This document shows positions 8,156 to 17,954 of a DNA stretch of 64,000 nt, piece after piece. Below the pieces are notes generated by a model. It searched no databases. It was given only the letters and a program-made list of their open reading frames with translations, and was not told the origin of the DNA. A program made the translations under genes and the position numbers. The stretch comes from Terriglobales bacterium (GTDB lineage Bacteria > Acidobacteriota > Terriglobia > Terriglobales > Acidobacteriaceae), in NCBI GenBank assembly GCA_035561515.1, contig DATMXP010000020.1, positions 1 through 64,000 on the forward strand. The letters are read 5' to 3'. Numbering within the stretch: the stretch's first letter is position 1; every line of letters begins with the position of its first letter.

Positions 8156-11100
8156 GGTTCACCATTCCTTTTTCTACGGCCTGCGGCGCCGCGGGGCCTG
8201 TCTGGTCCGGCGAACCAGGCGTTGTGTCGGCGGTACCTGCTGCGGGAGCCGAAACCGGCGATAAGGGTGATCGATAAGCATAAGTATCGATGGCAGCCAG
8301 GAAACCCGTACTCATCTCGGGCTTTGCGTAGCGTCCCGGCATAAGTTCGGTCAGCCTGCCGAGACTCTTTTGCGTCCACTCATTGAAGACGCCGGCTCGC
8401 AGCATCTCCATATTCTTTTCATGCACACCGATGGCTTTTTCCTCGAACGGAAACGCTTCCTCATCAAGGGCTTGCTCGAAGTCTTTCAACTCGTCCGGCT
8501 TCAAATCGGTTGGCCGTTCCGATTGCAGGAGCGAGCGGCTGAAATCGGAGTAGGTCTCAGCTATGTAGAAAGTAGCTGCCGCCGTAACATCCGCGATCTC
8601 GTATTTGACGAGATGTCCCATCGTGTCGATGGTGGCTTCCATCCGCTGTTGCTTCTCTTTCAGGCTGACCTCAAACGGTTGCCGCAGCTTAACAACCACG
8701 AAGTCCTGATAAACCATTTCTGCCAAGACCAACGCCGACCGAGCTGCAAGTGTCCGCGTACGACCGGTTCTGTCCGAACCAGCCTCGGCGTCGATGCGTA
8801 CGATTTCCTTCAGCTCCTGGTGATAACGAGCATCGTCATTCGCCGATTTGTACATCTCCGCAATTTTTGAGCGCGTTTCGAGAGCCGTGTCGATCGGCCG
8901 CGGAAACTCGGTTACGTAACGGGTGTACACATCCAATGCGCGATCACGGACATTGGATTTCTCGTAGAGGTCTCCTGCGAGCAGCAGAGCTTCGCTGCGG
9001 ACAACGGGATCCGTCGACTTCGAAGCGATGCCGTCGTATTCCGCAGCAGCGTTCGCCAATTGGCCGCTCTCGCGATACGCATTCGCAATTTGCTTGTCGG
9101 CCTCCGGACGCAACTTGTGATCAGGAAAGCTATCGCGGAAGGCTTTGAGCACGTCGACTGCCGCAGTCCAGTCTTGAAGTCTGATCAAAGCGGCGCCCGC
9201 ATCGTATTCGGCTGCCGCTCGAATCGTGGAAGTAGGCGCGGCCGAGCGAATCCTCAGAAAATGACCAGCCGCCGCACGGTAATCCTGTGCCTGGTTGGCA
9301 AGCTCACCCTGCTTGTAAATGGATGCTGCAAGGTTATCGACGAATGCGGCACGCGACTTGTCACTTTCTGTCGTGGCTGCCAGCACCTGCGAGTAAGCCC
9401 GCTCGGCCTGAGCATATTCGGCGAGTTCAAACGAGCCGTGCGCAACAACAATCCACGCTGAGCGCCGAAGGTCGGCAGCAGCACCCGGATAACGATCGAT
9501 GAGGCGCTGAGCAGCCTCGATCGCGGGGCGGTAATCCTTCATCTCGTACATGTCATCCGCAGCTGCTCCCAGTACGTCTGCGGCGTGCGCGTGCTCAGGA
9601 AACGTATCGGCGAACTTGAGCGAGCTAGCAATGGTGCTGCGCTTCACCGATTCCTGCTGCTCCGCGCCTGCAACCTTCAACTGCTCACGGTAAGCATAAA
9701 CAGCGGCATACCCGGCATCAGCCGATCGGGGATGCGCCGGATAGCCGTAAGCCGTGCGTTCGTACTGCGTTGCTGCTTCGCCAAAATCATTGTTTTCGAG
9801 TAAAAGATCAGCGAACTGATAGTTAATCGCTGGCGAATCGGGATCCTTCGGAAAAGAATCAAGATAGTCGCCGTACCACCGGCGGGCTTCCTGGTAATTT
9901 GCCAGTTTCTCGCCCGAATCCTGCGCAGCCTGATACTCGGCGTGATAGTGCATGGCGAGATCCCTCAGGTTCGACTTGAGATATGCCAGAACCTGCGGAG
10001 AGTCTTCGGGCTTGAAATGCTGCCAGTATTCGGCTTTCAGGCCGTACTTGGAAGCGAACTCGCGCTTCGACTCCAGCACGAGTTTGGGGAATCCGCCTTT
10101 TGTGAAAGTATCGATAACGCGCATGCTGAAGTGCGGTGACGCGCGATGAAACGGATAAAGCGAAACAAAGGCCTGGTATGTCTTTGCCGCATCCTGATAG
10201 CGCAATTCGCCGAGGTAATGCTCGCCAAGGTTGCTGTAGACGCGATCTTCGTATGAACGCTTCCCTGCTGCCGAATAGTATTTGCGTACGGCGTCGGGGC
10301 CGCCCAGGTTGCTGAAACTCAGACTGATGACGCGGAACGTATCGGCAACGCGGCGCTCGTCTTCTTCCTCGTGTCGTTGGTCGAAGTCGTAACCGACAGA
10401 TACCTTGTAGTCGAGCAAGGCCATGTATTTGTCGAGTGCTTCGTCGTAGAGGTCCTGCTTGTAAAACGTCCAGCCCAGTTTGTAGACCGCCAGTTCGTAA
10501 TACGACGACGCAGCTTTCATGCTCACAACTGCCGAATATGCATTCTCTGCGTCGCGATAACGACGGCGCGTGAAGAAGTACTCGCCTCGTCTGAACTGCA
10601 CTTCGTCGTAGTGCTCGGAACTTGGATTCTCGCGAATCAGACGCTCCATCGTCTCGATGGCTTCTTCAGTCCGGCCGAGTTCATCGTAGGCACGCGCTTT
10701 TTGATAAAGAACCTTGTCTCTGTGCTCGTAGTTCGGATATTCGGTCAGCAATCGATCATAGAGAGCAATTGCCTCGAGTGGTCCCTTGGGATCCGTGCCC
10801 GCCCGCAGCGCATCTGCCGAGGCGGACTCGGCGTTGTTGCCCGCTGGAATCGTGCCTTCGGCGGTTGTGCGACGCTCGAAGTCCTGAGCGGATTCACGCG
10901 GGGCGGTATCGGCTGTGTTCGGATTGGGAGCACTAGCCTGCGTCGCCGGAATCGCCTCGGCGCGTTCCGGGGCAGCCATCTCTTTGGGCTTTGTATCGCC
11001 ACCGCGTATACCGAACTGTTTCTCGATTTGCAGATCCGCGAGACGACGCATGGCCTCGGGGGTCATCGGGGTCTTCGGTGTCTCGTCTACAAATTGGCGG

Positions 11101-11264
11101 TAGTGCTGCAAGGCCTGATCCAGGCCGTGCTCCACCTTCACCTCTTGAATGTCCGGACGCACATCGTGCAGCTCTGCCAGCGTGCCGGGCGTCTTCTTCG
11201 CGCGTGCGGCACACCCAATCGTGAAGGCCAAAGCCAGCACCATCGGAATTGTGGGCTTATGCAT
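8139..11264 (-). CDS. Large TPR-repeat envelope protein, putative lipoprotein
   Basis: A 1,041-residue protein. The signal segment ends in TIGC (residues 15-18), a possible lipobox. A Pro/Ala/Thr-rich linker (about 85-160) separates it from a long array of degenerate TPRs (about 165-800), including pairs such as [19 protein letters not shown] and [18 protein letters not shown]. The C-terminal ~70 residues are Pro/Ala/Thr rich. Such long TPR arrays act as scaffolds and are found in gliding-motility and BamD-like complexes. It overlaps the 626-residue TPR gene upstream by 1 bp (TAATG) and the 229-residue gene downstream by 17 bp. A periplasmic scaffold is inferred. Confidence 0.88.
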   Translation of the reverse strand: MHKPTIPMVLALAFTIGCAARAKKTPGTLAELHDVRPDIQEVKVEHGLDQALQHYRQFVDETPKTPMTPEAMRRLADLQIEKQFGIRGGDTKPKEMAAPERAEAIPATQASAPNPNTADTAPRESAQDFERRTTAEGTIPAGNNAESASADALRAGTDPKGPLEAIALYDRLLTEYPNYEHRDKVLYQKARAYDELGRTEEAIETMERLIRENPSSEHYDEVQFRRGEYFFTRRRYRDAENAYSAVVSMKAASSYYELAVYKLGWTFYKQDLYDEALDKYMALLDYKVSVGYDFDQRHEEEDERRVADTFRVISLSFSNLGGPDAVRKYYSAAGKRSYEDRVYSNLGEHYLGELRYQDAAKTYQAFVSLYPFHRASPHFSMRVIDTFTKGGFPKLVLESKREFASKYGLKAEYWQHFKPEDSPQVLAYLKSNLRDLAMHYHAEYQAAQDSGEKLANYQEARRWYGDYLDSFPKDPDSPAINYQFADLLLENNDFGEAATQYERTAYGYPAHPRSADAGYAAVYAYREQLKVAGAEQQESVKRSTIASSLKFADTFPEHAHAADVLGAAADDMYEMKDYRPAIEAAQRLIDRYPGAAADLRRSAWIVVAHGSFELAEYAQAERAYSQVLAATTESDKSRAAFVDNLAASIYKQGELANQAQDYRAAAGHFLRIRSAAPTSTIRAAAEYDAGAALIRLQDWTAAVDVLKAFRDSFPDHKLRPEADKQIANAYRESGQLANAAAEYDGIASKSTDPVVRSEALLLAGDLYEKSNVRDRALDVYTRYVTEFPRPIDTALETRSKIAEMYKSANDDARYHQELKEIVRIDAEAGSDRTGRTRTLAARSALVLAEMVYQDFVVVKLRQPFEVSLKEKQQRMEATIDTMGHLVKYEIADVTAAATFYIAETYSDFSRSLLQSERPTDLKPDELKDFEQALDEEAFPFEEKAIGVHEKNMEMLRAGVFNEWTQKSLGRLTELMPGRYAKPEMSTGFLAAIDTYAYRSPLSPVSAPAAGTADTTPGSPDQTGPAAPQAVEKGMVNHGTPQ

Positions 11265-13144
11265 TAGCGCCCTCCCGCATCGGACTGAGCACGCGCTGCG
11301 CGGTCGTAGCTGGCAGCCACGCCGTATCGAGCTTCCGTCTGCTGTGCTACAAGGCGCTTCCGTCTCGCTTCGAGCTGGTTAATAGCGACGACCTCGATCA
11401 TATGTCCCTGCCGCGCCATCAATAAATCGACCCGCTGTAATGAGTCGTTCACGCGGTTCCGAAGCTGTCCAATTTGCGTGTCGTATCCGACATAGCTCTG
11501 CGTTGCAGCCTGTCTCGTCCTTACAAAACTTTCGTATTGTCGATCGAGAGCTTTCATTTGTGCATTCAATTCGTCCAGGTGCTCATAAGCTGCAGTTAGC
11601 CGGTCGTTGTACTCGGTTTCCAGCCGCCATGTCAGCAAGCCACGGAGACGGGCCGCGCGTTCGCGAAGAACGGTCGCTTCCGGAGTGTCAGAGTCGCCGA
11701 TCTGCTTCTCGATCAGCGCAATGCTATCGCCGTCGCTGCGCTCATCCGCGGTGGCGAGGTAATCCGGGCGGGGTGATGTCAGAATTGTCTGCAGCCTCTC
11801 ACTCAAATGCTTACGCTGGGCTCGACGAAGCCGGATCCTGGAGTCCAATTCCTGGAACTTCGCATCGACTTCCGGTAGCAGCGGCTTGTAGTTCTCTCCG
11901 CGTAGCCCGATGAGATCGACGAATGCTTCCAGGCTTGTCTGCCAACCCGTGAGCTTCGACCGCAATTCTTCAAGATCGAGATAGTTGTGCAAAGCCGTCT
12001 GGAAGTCATGAGAGGCCATGAGTTCCATCAGGTAGTAGGTTTCCGGTGCATCCGGCAGGGTGCGCAGCTTGATCACCCAGTTCTCGTCCTGTCGCGTCTC
12101 TTCGCGGATGAGGGCCTTTAGAAATCGTCCTTCTCTTATGCTGCCGATGGACGCATCAACTCTCTTGATCTGGCCGCTATACGATTCGAGCGCACTGCCG
12201 TAGGTAAGTGCGGCGCGGCCGTACAAGTTCAGGTCCGCGTACGCGTGCGGAACCGTAAGCATCGCTTCCTGGACCGCAACGTCGGTCGGTTCGCGACTCG
12301 CCAGAAGGTTCCACGGAACGAGTGCTCGATCATGATGCTGAGCCGTGGTCTCGGCCCACCCTGCCCGCAAAAGCGCTTGGTTGGAAAATGGCCCGTCGAG
12401 TCGGACCCGATCCAGTGACTGTTTTGCACCGTCGAAGTTGCCCGATTCGAACAAGATCGTGCCAAGCACCAAGTTGGCCTTGTCGCGAATGGCGAGAGCG
12501 GCCGCGCCAGTAGCTGGCAACTGCCCTGTTCTATCCAGTTGTTCAATCGCTTCTTTTTGCCGGCCATCCTGCAACAGCGCGATACCCAGGTTGTAGCCAA
12601 CGAAACCGTCAACGCCCTGGCTCGTTTGCAGGCGCTGCAGCACCTTCACTGCTTCGCTCGGCCGCCCCGTTGCCATGTAGATGTTGGCACGCAGAAATTC
12701 GATATCGCTCTTGATGTTTTCGGGGATATTGCCGCTGATTCGCTCCAGCGCGTGCTGGGCATCGTCGAGCTGGCCTTTCTGAAAATGAATTCGAGCGAGC
12801 CGGAATGCCGCCTCGTTTCGCACCGATTCATCTACTGCGCCCTCTAGAACCGCCTTGATCGCTCGCCCCGCCCGGTGGTGCATGCGGTAGTTGAGTTCAA
12901 AGTCGCCAACGTCGAACTCCGCGTCGTTGACGTGGTAATGCAGAGTGTCGAGTTTGGGCTGATCAAGACCGCGATACATGGCCAATTCCGTATCGAGCCG
13001 CTGGAGTGCATCGAAGTACTGTCCCTGATAGGCGTGATAAAGCGCCTCCCCGAAATAGAGATCCTTCAGGTCGCCCGCAGTGGCTGGGCAAACCGCAATT
13101 CCCAAGGCCAGGCAGAGGCCGATGATCCAGTGTGTCTTTCGCAT
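11264..13144 (-). CDS. Secreted TPR/coiled-coil protein
   Basis: A 626-residue protein with a Sec signal peptide (about 1-23, ending ATA). TPR-like helices fill about 25-310, e.g. AAFRLARIHFQKGQLDDAQ and VGYNLGIALLQDGRQKEAI. The C-terminal third (about 420-610) is Arg/Glu/Gln-rich and predicted helical coiled coil. No transmembrane segment is seen after the signal, so it is probably periplasmic. It follows the 190-residue gene by 3 bp and overlaps the next gene by 1 bp, so the operon is very tight. With the two other TPR proteins it probably forms the scaffold of the machine encoded around it. Confidence 0.87.
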   Translation of the reverse strand: MRKTHWIIGLCLALGIAVCPATAGDLKDLYFGEALYHAYQGQYFDALQRLDTELAMYRGLDQPKLDTLHYHVNDAEFDVGDFELNYRMHHRAGRAIKAVLEGAVDESVRNEAAFRLARIHFQKGQLDDAQHALERISGNIPENIKSDIEFLRANIYMATGRPSEAVKVLQRLQTSQGVDGFVGYNLGIALLQDGRQKEAIEQLDRTGQLPATGAAALAIRDKANLVLGTILFESGNFDGAKQSLDRVRLDGPFSNQALLRAGWAETTAQHHDRALVPWNLLASREPTDVAVQEAMLTVPHAYADLNLYGRAALTYGSALESYSGQIKRVDASIGSIREGRFLKALIREETRQDENWVIKLRTLPDAPETYYLMELMASHDFQTALHNYLDLEELRSKLTGWQTSLEAFVDLIGLRGENYKPLLPEVDAKFQELDSRIRLRRAQRKHLSERLQTILTSPRPDYLATADERSDGDSIALIEKQIGDSDTPEATVLRERAARLRGLLTWRLETEYNDRLTAAYEHLDELNAQMKALDRQYESFVRTRQAATQSYVGYDTQIGQLRNRVNDSLQRVDLLMARQGHMIEVVAINQLEARRKRLVAQQTEARYGVAASYDRAARAQSDAGGR

Positions 13145-13147
13145 GGA

Positions 13148-13717
13148 TTACCATTCCCCAAGCGTGATGGGCGAGTTGCCGGAACTCGGTCCTCCCAGCG
13201 TCAATCCCACCAGCTTTGGCTTCACTTCTTTGCGGAAGGTAAATGTTTGCGTACGGCTGAAGTCGTCCCCGCCCTGGAGTTTGCCATCCATGAGCACTTC
13301 CAGCTTGTGGTCTCCAGTAGCGACGTTGCCCACGTAGATCCTTTGCACTCCGCCCTTCCGCAGCGCCTCGAGTTCCTTCGCGCTATAGATATGGTGCGCG
13401 ACCAGTTGGCCGTCGACCTGAAGCCTCACGCTATCCAGGCGCATCTGGTCACCTTTGCTTACAGCGACGAAGATCGCGACTTGTGTTCCTGACGGATAGA
13501 GCAGCTTCTCCTCAAGCCGGCTTAACTCCTGCGAAATATTGAGGACGTCTGACTTGATCTCTTGTACCTGTTCGTCGAGGCCCCTCATCTGCTGTTGATC
13601 GGAAGACGGACCTTTGTCGTCTCCCGGCATGGGGGCCGAATTCAATTCCGTCAGGAACAGAAACGGCAACGCCAGGATCAAAGCTCTCACCACCAATGAA
13701 CGTGCACTATTTCTCAT
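13148..13717 (-). CDS. Secreted coiled-coil protein, first gene of TPR operon
   Basis: A 190-residue protein from the ATG at 13717 (GGGGAAAA upstream; a longer frame from 13789 would run into the repeated leader). Hydrophobic residues 8-25 act as signal peptide or anchor. Residues about 38-70 are a predicted coiled coil (LDEQVQEIKSDVLNISQELSRLE, described here by position 44-66 rather than in full). The C-terminal ~120 residues look beta-rich, with VAIFVAVSKG, a LQVDGQLVAHHIYS strand pair and VGNVATGDHKLEV. The fold resembles a carbohydrate-binding or PEGA-like beta module, but the family is not recognised. It is the first gene of the operon, and the repeated leader ends 12 bp before its start. 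Confidence 0.82.
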   Translation of the reverse strand: MRNSARSLVVRALILALPFLFLTELNSAPMPGDDKGPSSDQQQMRGLDEQVQEIKSDVLNISQELSRLEEKLLYPSGTQVAIFVAVSKGDQMRLDSVRLQVDGQLVAHHIYSAKELEALRKGGVQRIYVGNVATGDHKLEVLMDGKLQGGDDFSRTQTFTFRKEVKPKLVGLTLGGPSSGNSPITLGEW

Positions 13718-13728
13718 CTCGTGTTTTC

Positions 13729-13895
13729 CCCATGCTGCCGTGCAGATTGGAACGCCGGGTAGTTTTAAGCAGACTGGAGTTGGCAACAAGAGTACGCGGG
13801 GCCAGAGACCTCGCTACATCCGGGCCTTGATACCTTCGCGAGACGTACGAATTCGCAAACGTACACGGACCTCATGGGCACGACCGAAGGTAAGT
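13729..13895 (-). repeat. Inverted leader repeat, left copy
   Basis: Read on the minus strand, this ~167-bp sequence matches 14999-15165 on the plus strand without a gap, at roughly 85% identity by eye. Long identical blocks include a shared CTTACCTTCGGTCGTGCCCA and a shared TTTGCGAATTCGTACGTC. It ends 12 bp before the start of the TPR operon. It contains GTACG...CGTAC inverted bases and probably holds the promoter and regulatory site of that operon. Confidence 0.9.
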
Positions 13896-14033
13896 AGCTG
13901 GCACGAATGATGACAGAAGTACGGTTCCTCTGGACTGGCTGGCCAGTGCGCCTTCTCGGTTGCCCTTTGGTCATGCTGCTATTTTTCCCCTCGGGCAATA
14001 ACCTAACGCCGATGTCGATAGACCAGGTGATGC

Positions 14034-14873
14034 ATGGATTGTCCTAAGTGCGGAAATCGAATCAGCACATATAGTCGTAAATGCGGTCTTTGCCTCGCGA
14101 CGATTCCGCCCGCGCAGTACTTACTGGAAGAATCCGGAGTAGTGGAGCGTGCTGCTCCCGTCATTGCCGAAGAACGCCGATTCGACCGCACGGCCCCCCG
14201 GACCGCCAGATTGGGCGACCGACTGATCGCCGCTGCGCTCGACACCGTGATTGTGCTCGCCGCCATATCGTTGATCTGCGCTTGGACTTTCAGAAAGTGG
14301 GGCTTCACCAACGCGGACGGCCTTCACCTCACAGCCGCGTCACTCCTGGCTGCAGGCGCGCTAGGTATCACCTTTTCATTCGCCTATCTCTGGCTCTTTG
14401 AGGCGAGTGCCGGTGCCACTCTGGGCAAGATCATCGTCGGCATCCGTATTGCTCGCACTGCTGCTCATAGCTGCGTGGCCGCGTCTGCAATTCGTAACGC
14501 ACTACGCCTCGTGGATGGAATTGGGTTCTACCTGGTAGGCGCTGTTTTCGCAGGATGTTCTCGGCTGCGTCAGCGGCTCGGGGACATTCTCGCGGGCACC
14601 ATCGTTGTTGAAGCGAAATTCACTCCCATCGCCAAAGCGGCTGCCGTGGTGTTGTGGCTAAGTGCGCTTAGCGGCGCAGCCTGGGGATTGCCTCGAATTT
14701 GGTCGGCCACAGAACAATCCAGTCAGCCACCGCGTTATCTCGGCAGCACCGTGGTACAGCTCGGCTATACCGCGGATTCTGCCTACGTGAGCTCTTACAG
14801 GCTGCGAGTTGATTTCCGTCGCCAGTCTGCCACGCCGACTGATGTCACCGCTGTTGACTCCTCGCTGCGATAA
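14034..14873 (+). CDS. RDD-family membrane protein with N-terminal zinc ribbon
   Basis: A 279-residue protein. The N-terminus is a zinc ribbon, CPKCG (3-7) and CGLC (17-20). An RDD domain follows (about 58-200): RLGDRLIAAALDTVIVLAAI has the Arg and Asp that name the family, then two more hydrophobic helices and the RQRLGDILAGTIVV motif. A fourth helix (about 203-222) and a beta-rich C-terminus complete it. It is an inner-membrane protein of unknown role. Its position between the two halves of the TPR/ExbBD system, flanked by inverted copies of one leader, suggests it belongs to that system. A zinc ribbon fused to a membrane protein recalls GltJ of Myxococcus, by analogy only. Confidence 0.85.
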   Translation: MDCPKCGNRISTYSRKCGLCLATIPPAQYLLEESGVVERAAPVIAEERRFDRTAPRTARLGDRLIAAALDTVIVLAAISLICAWTFRKWGFTNADGLHLTAASLLAAGALGITFSFAYLWLFEASAGATLGKIIVGIRIARTAAHSCVAASAIRNALRLVDGIGFYLVGAVFAGCSRLRQRLGDILAGTIVVEAKFTPIAKAAAVVLWLSALSGAAWGLPRIWSATEQSSQPPRYLGSTVVQLGYTADSAYVSSYRLRVDFRRQSATPTDVTAVDSSLR

Positions 14874-14998
14874 CAAAACTCCTCCGCATCTACTGGCTTC
14901 CCTGCACGCCACAATCCCACCAGCCACAGAGGATTCTTTTCGTGGCGATGCTTTCATCTATGCACATACGCTCCGTGTCACCAGCGTTGACATCGGCC

Positions 14999-15165
14999 AC
15001 TTACCTTCGGTCGTGCCCATCAGGCCCGTGTACGTTTGCGAATTCGTACGTCTCGCGAAGGTATCAAGGACGTGCAGTAGTCGGGTCTCTGCACCCGCGT
15101 ACTCTTGTTGACAAGGGCAGTCTGCTTAAAACTACGCCGCGTTCCAGATTGCACGGCTGCGTGGG
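14999..15165 (+). repeat. Inverted leader repeat, right copy
   Basis: This is the plus-strand copy of the leader at 13729-13895 (reverse orientation), 72 bp before exbB. A TTGACA at 15108-15113 may be a -35 box, but the left copy has TTGCCA there and no good -10 is seen at 17-bp spacing. The rest of the 363-bp gap (14874-14998 and 15166-15236) shows no gene. CAGGAG precedes the exbB start. Confidence 0.9.
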
Positions 15166-15236
15166 AATTACACGGCACGGAAACACAGGCTGTTTGTCAC
15201 TACGCGTCGTTCCAAACTACTGCACAGGAGTGAGCC

Positions 15237-15944
15237 ATGACATTGAGGGAGTTACTGGGTAACGTCGGCGTATTCGGAGCCGCGGTGATGTTCTGCCTCG
15301 CAGCGCTGTCCATCTTCTCGCTGGGAGTGATCATCGACAAGCACCGGCGTTTCCGTACAGCCTGGCGCCAGTCGCAGACGTTCAAACCCGTGTTCAAGAA
15401 ATTCGTTCATGAGGGAGATGTCCAGGAACTCATTGACGCGTTGCCGAAACACGAAAAGTCATACGTAGCCCAGGTAGTCTCGGCAGGCATTCTCGAATAC
15501 GACGGTGTATGCAAAGCGGGCCGCGATCCCGTTGCCTCGCTCGAACTCGTTCAGAGTGCCCTTCGGGATTCCCTGTCGGAAACATTGATCCAGTTGAAAT
15601 GGGGCCTCGGGTTGCTTGCCACAATCGGCTCTACGGCTCCGTTCATCGGCCTCTTCGGTACGGTCGTCGGAATCATCAATGCGTTCAAAAGCATCGCGGC
15701 TGCTGGATCCGGCGGCATGGCGGTGGTCTCGGGCGGTATCGCAGAAGCATTGGTTTCGACTGCTCTCGGTATCTTCGTCGCGATCCCGGCCGTCGTAGCG
15801 TTCAACCACTTCACCGGAAAGATCGAGAACTTCCACGTCGAGATGAACCGGGCCTCGTCACAGCTCGTGAACAGCTTGTTCAAAATGCCGGACCTGAAGA
15901 TATCCGACGAAGAGACAGAGGAGGTGGAGAATGCGGCTCGGTGA
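15237..15944 (+). CDS. ExbB/TolQ/MotA-type proton channel subunit
   Basis: A 235-residue inner-membrane protein of the MotA/TolQ/ExbB family, which conducts protons and powers envelope machines. Three transmembrane helices are visible: about 10-30, then the paired helices at about 115-145 and 158-185 with the family signature LGLLATIGSTAPFIGLFGTV and GIAEALVSTALGIFVAIPAV. The stop overlaps the following exbD start by 14 bp. Gene order TolQ-TolR-TolR matches aglRQS of Myxococcus rather than E. coli exbBD. The energised partner is inferred to be the AgmX-like protein encoded three genes on. Confidence 0.93.
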   Translation: MTLRELLGNVGVFGAAVMFCLAALSIFSLGVIIDKHRRFRTAWRQSQTFKPVFKKFVHEGDVQELIDALPKHEKSYVAQVVSAGILEYDGVCKAGRDPVASLELVQSALRDSLSETLIQLKWGLGLLATIGSTAPFIGLFGTVVGIINAFKSIAAAGSGGMAVVSGGIAEALVSTALGIFVAIPAVVAFNHFTGKIENFHVEMNRASSQLVNSLFKMPDLKISDEETEEVENAAR

Positions 15945-16350
15945 AGCCACCAAGATGCAGGCGGCCATCAACATCACGCCGCTCGTCGACGTGGTGCTCG
16001 TGCTGCTGATCATCTTCATGGTCATGGCGCCGCAGATGCGCAAGGGACCTGAAGTGGAAGTGCCGAAGACGACGAAGCCAGCTGATCAGGGCGACGAGAG
16101 AGGCCGGATCCTGGTCTCCATCGACGACGCGGGCGGAATGTGGATTGACGATCAGCAAGTCACACCGCAGAACTTCGGCGAGGCACTTCGCGCTGCTGTC
16201 GGCACGCAGGAGAACCCGAGGGTGGTAGTTCGCGCCGATGCAAGGCTCAGGTTCCGTGAAGTCAGGCAAGCCATGATTGCGATCGAACAATCGGGCTTCC
16301 GCGGCGTGGGGCTGATTGCCAAGGGCAAAGAAGGCCGGGGAGGCCAATAG
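15931..16350 (+). CDS. ExbD/TolR-family protein (first copy)
   Basis: A 139-residue protein with one N-terminal transmembrane helix and a periplasmic domain, the rotating or linking part of ExbBD/TolQR motors. The helix carries the family motif INITPLVDVVLVLLIIFMV with the essential Asp20. A strong GAGGAGGTGGAGA site precedes the ATG. It overlaps exbB by 14 bp. Bases 15988-16022 are identical to 16418-16452 in the second copy, so the pair reflects duplication or gene conversion in the helix region. Confidence 0.93.
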   Translation: MRLGEATKMQAAINITPLVDVVLVLLIIFMVMAPQMRKGPEVEVPKTTKPADQGDERGRILVSIDDAGGMWIDDQQVTPQNFGEALRAAVGTQENPRVVVRADARLRFREVRQAMIAIEQSGFRGVGLIAKGKEGRGGQ

Positions 16351-16351
16351 C

Positions 16352-16819
16352 ATGCAGTTCAACAGAGACGATTCCGGCGCGGGTCTTCAGTCCGAGATCA
16401 ACATTACTCCACTCGTGGACGTGGTGCTCGTGCTGCTGATCATCTTCATGGTTGTTGTGCCCTTGCTTATGCAGGGATATGACGTCCACATCCCGCGAAC
16501 GTCCGGGGATGCCGTGGCGGCGCAAACTGCAGAATCGCGGCTGATCCTGAGCATTTTGCCCACGGACTGTCGAATTTTGACGCCTCCCGCAGGTGAGGGG
16601 CTCCCGGCGGACTGTCGCGTGACCCTTGCAGACAAGAACATCCCTGCGACCGAATTGCCAACTCGCGTTGCGGCATTCCTGGGAGGCCAGCCTCCCGAGA
16701 AGCGTGTGCTATTCCTGGCGGCTGATGATCGTCTGAACTACGAGGGAGTTTTACGAATCCTCGATCTGGCGAAATCGGGTGTCGAGGATTTGAAAATCGA
16801 ATTTGTTACTACCCATTGA
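16352..16819 (+). CDS. ExbD/TolR-family protein (second copy)
   Basis: A 155-residue TolR-like protein. The start is the ATG at 16352, one base after the previous stop; an in-frame ATG at 16316 would lie inside the upstream gene. The transmembrane motif is the same (Asp23). The periplasmic part has an extra loop with two Cys (CRILTPPAGEGLPADC) that the first copy lacks and that could form a disulfide in the periplasm. Two unlike TolR subunits per TolQ suggests a heteromeric motor as in AglRQS. Confidence 0.92.
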   Translation: MQFNRDDSGAGLQSEINITPLVDVVLVLLIIFMVVVPLLMQGYDVHIPRTSGDAVAAQTAESRLILSILPTDCRILTPPAGEGLPADCRVTLADKNIPATELPTRVAAFLGGQPPEKRVLFLAADDRLNYEGVLRILDLAKSGVEDLKIEFVTTH

Positions 16820-16831
16820 GGTGGTTGCTTG

Positions 16832-17890
16832 GTGACTAGCATGGAAAACGCAAGGAGCATGTCGAGAACATCCGGGGCGCCGTCGAGACGCAGCATGATG
16901 ACGAGCCTCGCGTTCCATGTCATCGTGCTGGCCTTGCTGATGCTCGTGCCGGCGAAAGAACTGCTTCGCAGCGAGCCCTCGAACAGACAGGTCGACATCG
17001 TGTTCTATCGTCCGCCGAGTATTGAGGTCTCAACGCCGGTGGCTAAGATTCCGCTGCCAAAAGGCATGACTGCGGCCGGAGCTCCCGCGGGATCGCCTGC
17101 GCCCGCGCTTCACCCGAAACTCAACGCTCCTCCGGGACCCGATGGCCCCGGAAACCCTGAACTTCCGCCAGGTCCAGAGAAGGGCTTTACGGTTGAAGAA
17201 CAGCGACAGCAGAAAGTGGGCAATGCCGGCATTCTGGCATTCAAGGACAAACTCGCGAGTCTGAGACAAGACAAGGTGGCGCCGCTCCTCGGAGCCGAAG
17301 CGCGTTATGGCGCAGCCGATGATGTAGGCAGGTCATCTTCACCTTCTGCGTTAGCGACCAATTCGCCTGGATCCAGCGGTGGTATCAACGTTGCCTCCTT
17401 GAATCGTCGTGTAGGAGGCGGTGGTGGTGGCGGTGGTGGTGGCGGCACCGGTCGTGGCGGATCCGGAGGAGGCAATGGTACGGGCCGTGGAGGCTGGGGC
17501 GGAGGCGATGGCACCGGAGGTGGTGGCCGGGTCAGCAGCCCAATCGCGTCAATCTCGGGCGGAGATCGTCCCAAGGCACGCAGTGGGCACGGACTTTCTC
17601 GCACCGACGAAGAAATCCAGATCGTGTTCGATCGCCACAAGGCGTCGTTCTACCGTCTGTACAACCGCGAACTGCGCAACAACCCCAGCTTGAAGGGCCA
17701 GATGATCCTGCGCCTCACCATCGAGCCGGACGGCAGCGTCTCTATGTGCGCTCTGCAATCCACGGATATGGATGCACCCGCGCTTGCAGACAAGGTTGTG
17801 GACCGCGTCAAGACAATCAACTTCGGCGCAAAGGAAGGCGTGCAGGCTGTGACGATCTCTTACCCGATCGACTTCCTGCCTGCCGGTTGA
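16832..17890 (+). CDS. TonB/AgmX-like energy transducer with Gly-rich linker
   Basis: About 352 residues. The start is placed at GTG 16832, 7 nt after GAGGTG; TTG 16829 and ATG 16841 are alternatives. One transmembrane helix (about 25-40) is followed by a Pro/Gly-rich extended part and a nearly pure Gly/Arg/Thr linker (about 195-233). The C-terminal ~100 residues (EEIQIVFDRHKASFYRLYNR ... GQMILRLTIEPDGSV) match the AgmX/PglI C-terminal domain of TonB-like proteins in Myxococcus gliding loci. It likely links the ExbBD motor to outer-membrane partners. It closes the motor part of the operon; the c-di-GMP riboswitch follows 65 bp later. Confidence 0.9.
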   Translation: MTSMENARSMSRTSGAPSRRSMMTSLAFHVIVLALLMLVPAKELLRSEPSNRQVDIVFYRPPSIEVSTPVAKIPLPKGMTAAGAPAGSPAPALHPKLNAPPGPDGPGNPELPPGPEKGFTVEEQRQQKVGNAGILAFKDKLASLRQDKVAPLLGAEARYGAADDVGRSSSPSALATNSPGSSGGINVASLNRRVGGGGGGGGGGGTGRGGSGGGNGTGRGGWGGGDGTGGGGRVSSPIASISGGDRPKARSGHGLSRTDEEIQIVFDRHKASFYRLYNRELRNNPSLKGQMILRLTIEPDGSVSMCALQSTDMDAPALADKVVDRVKTINFGAKEGVQAVTISYPIDFLPAG

Positions 17891-17954
17891 TGACACGCAA
17901 GAGAGGTTATGGAATTGCGAAACTAACGTGATCTGATCAGTTGTTTCTTGTTGC

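Noticed and set aside
10371..11267. 298-codon frame antisense to the large TPR gene
   Set aside because: Mirror of the TPR-coding frame, with no recognisable domain.
13729..13895. Second c-di-GMP riboswitch in the repeated leader
   Set aside because: The leader lacks the GGCAAA, GAAA-loop and ACGCAAAG blocks seen at 17955-18048.
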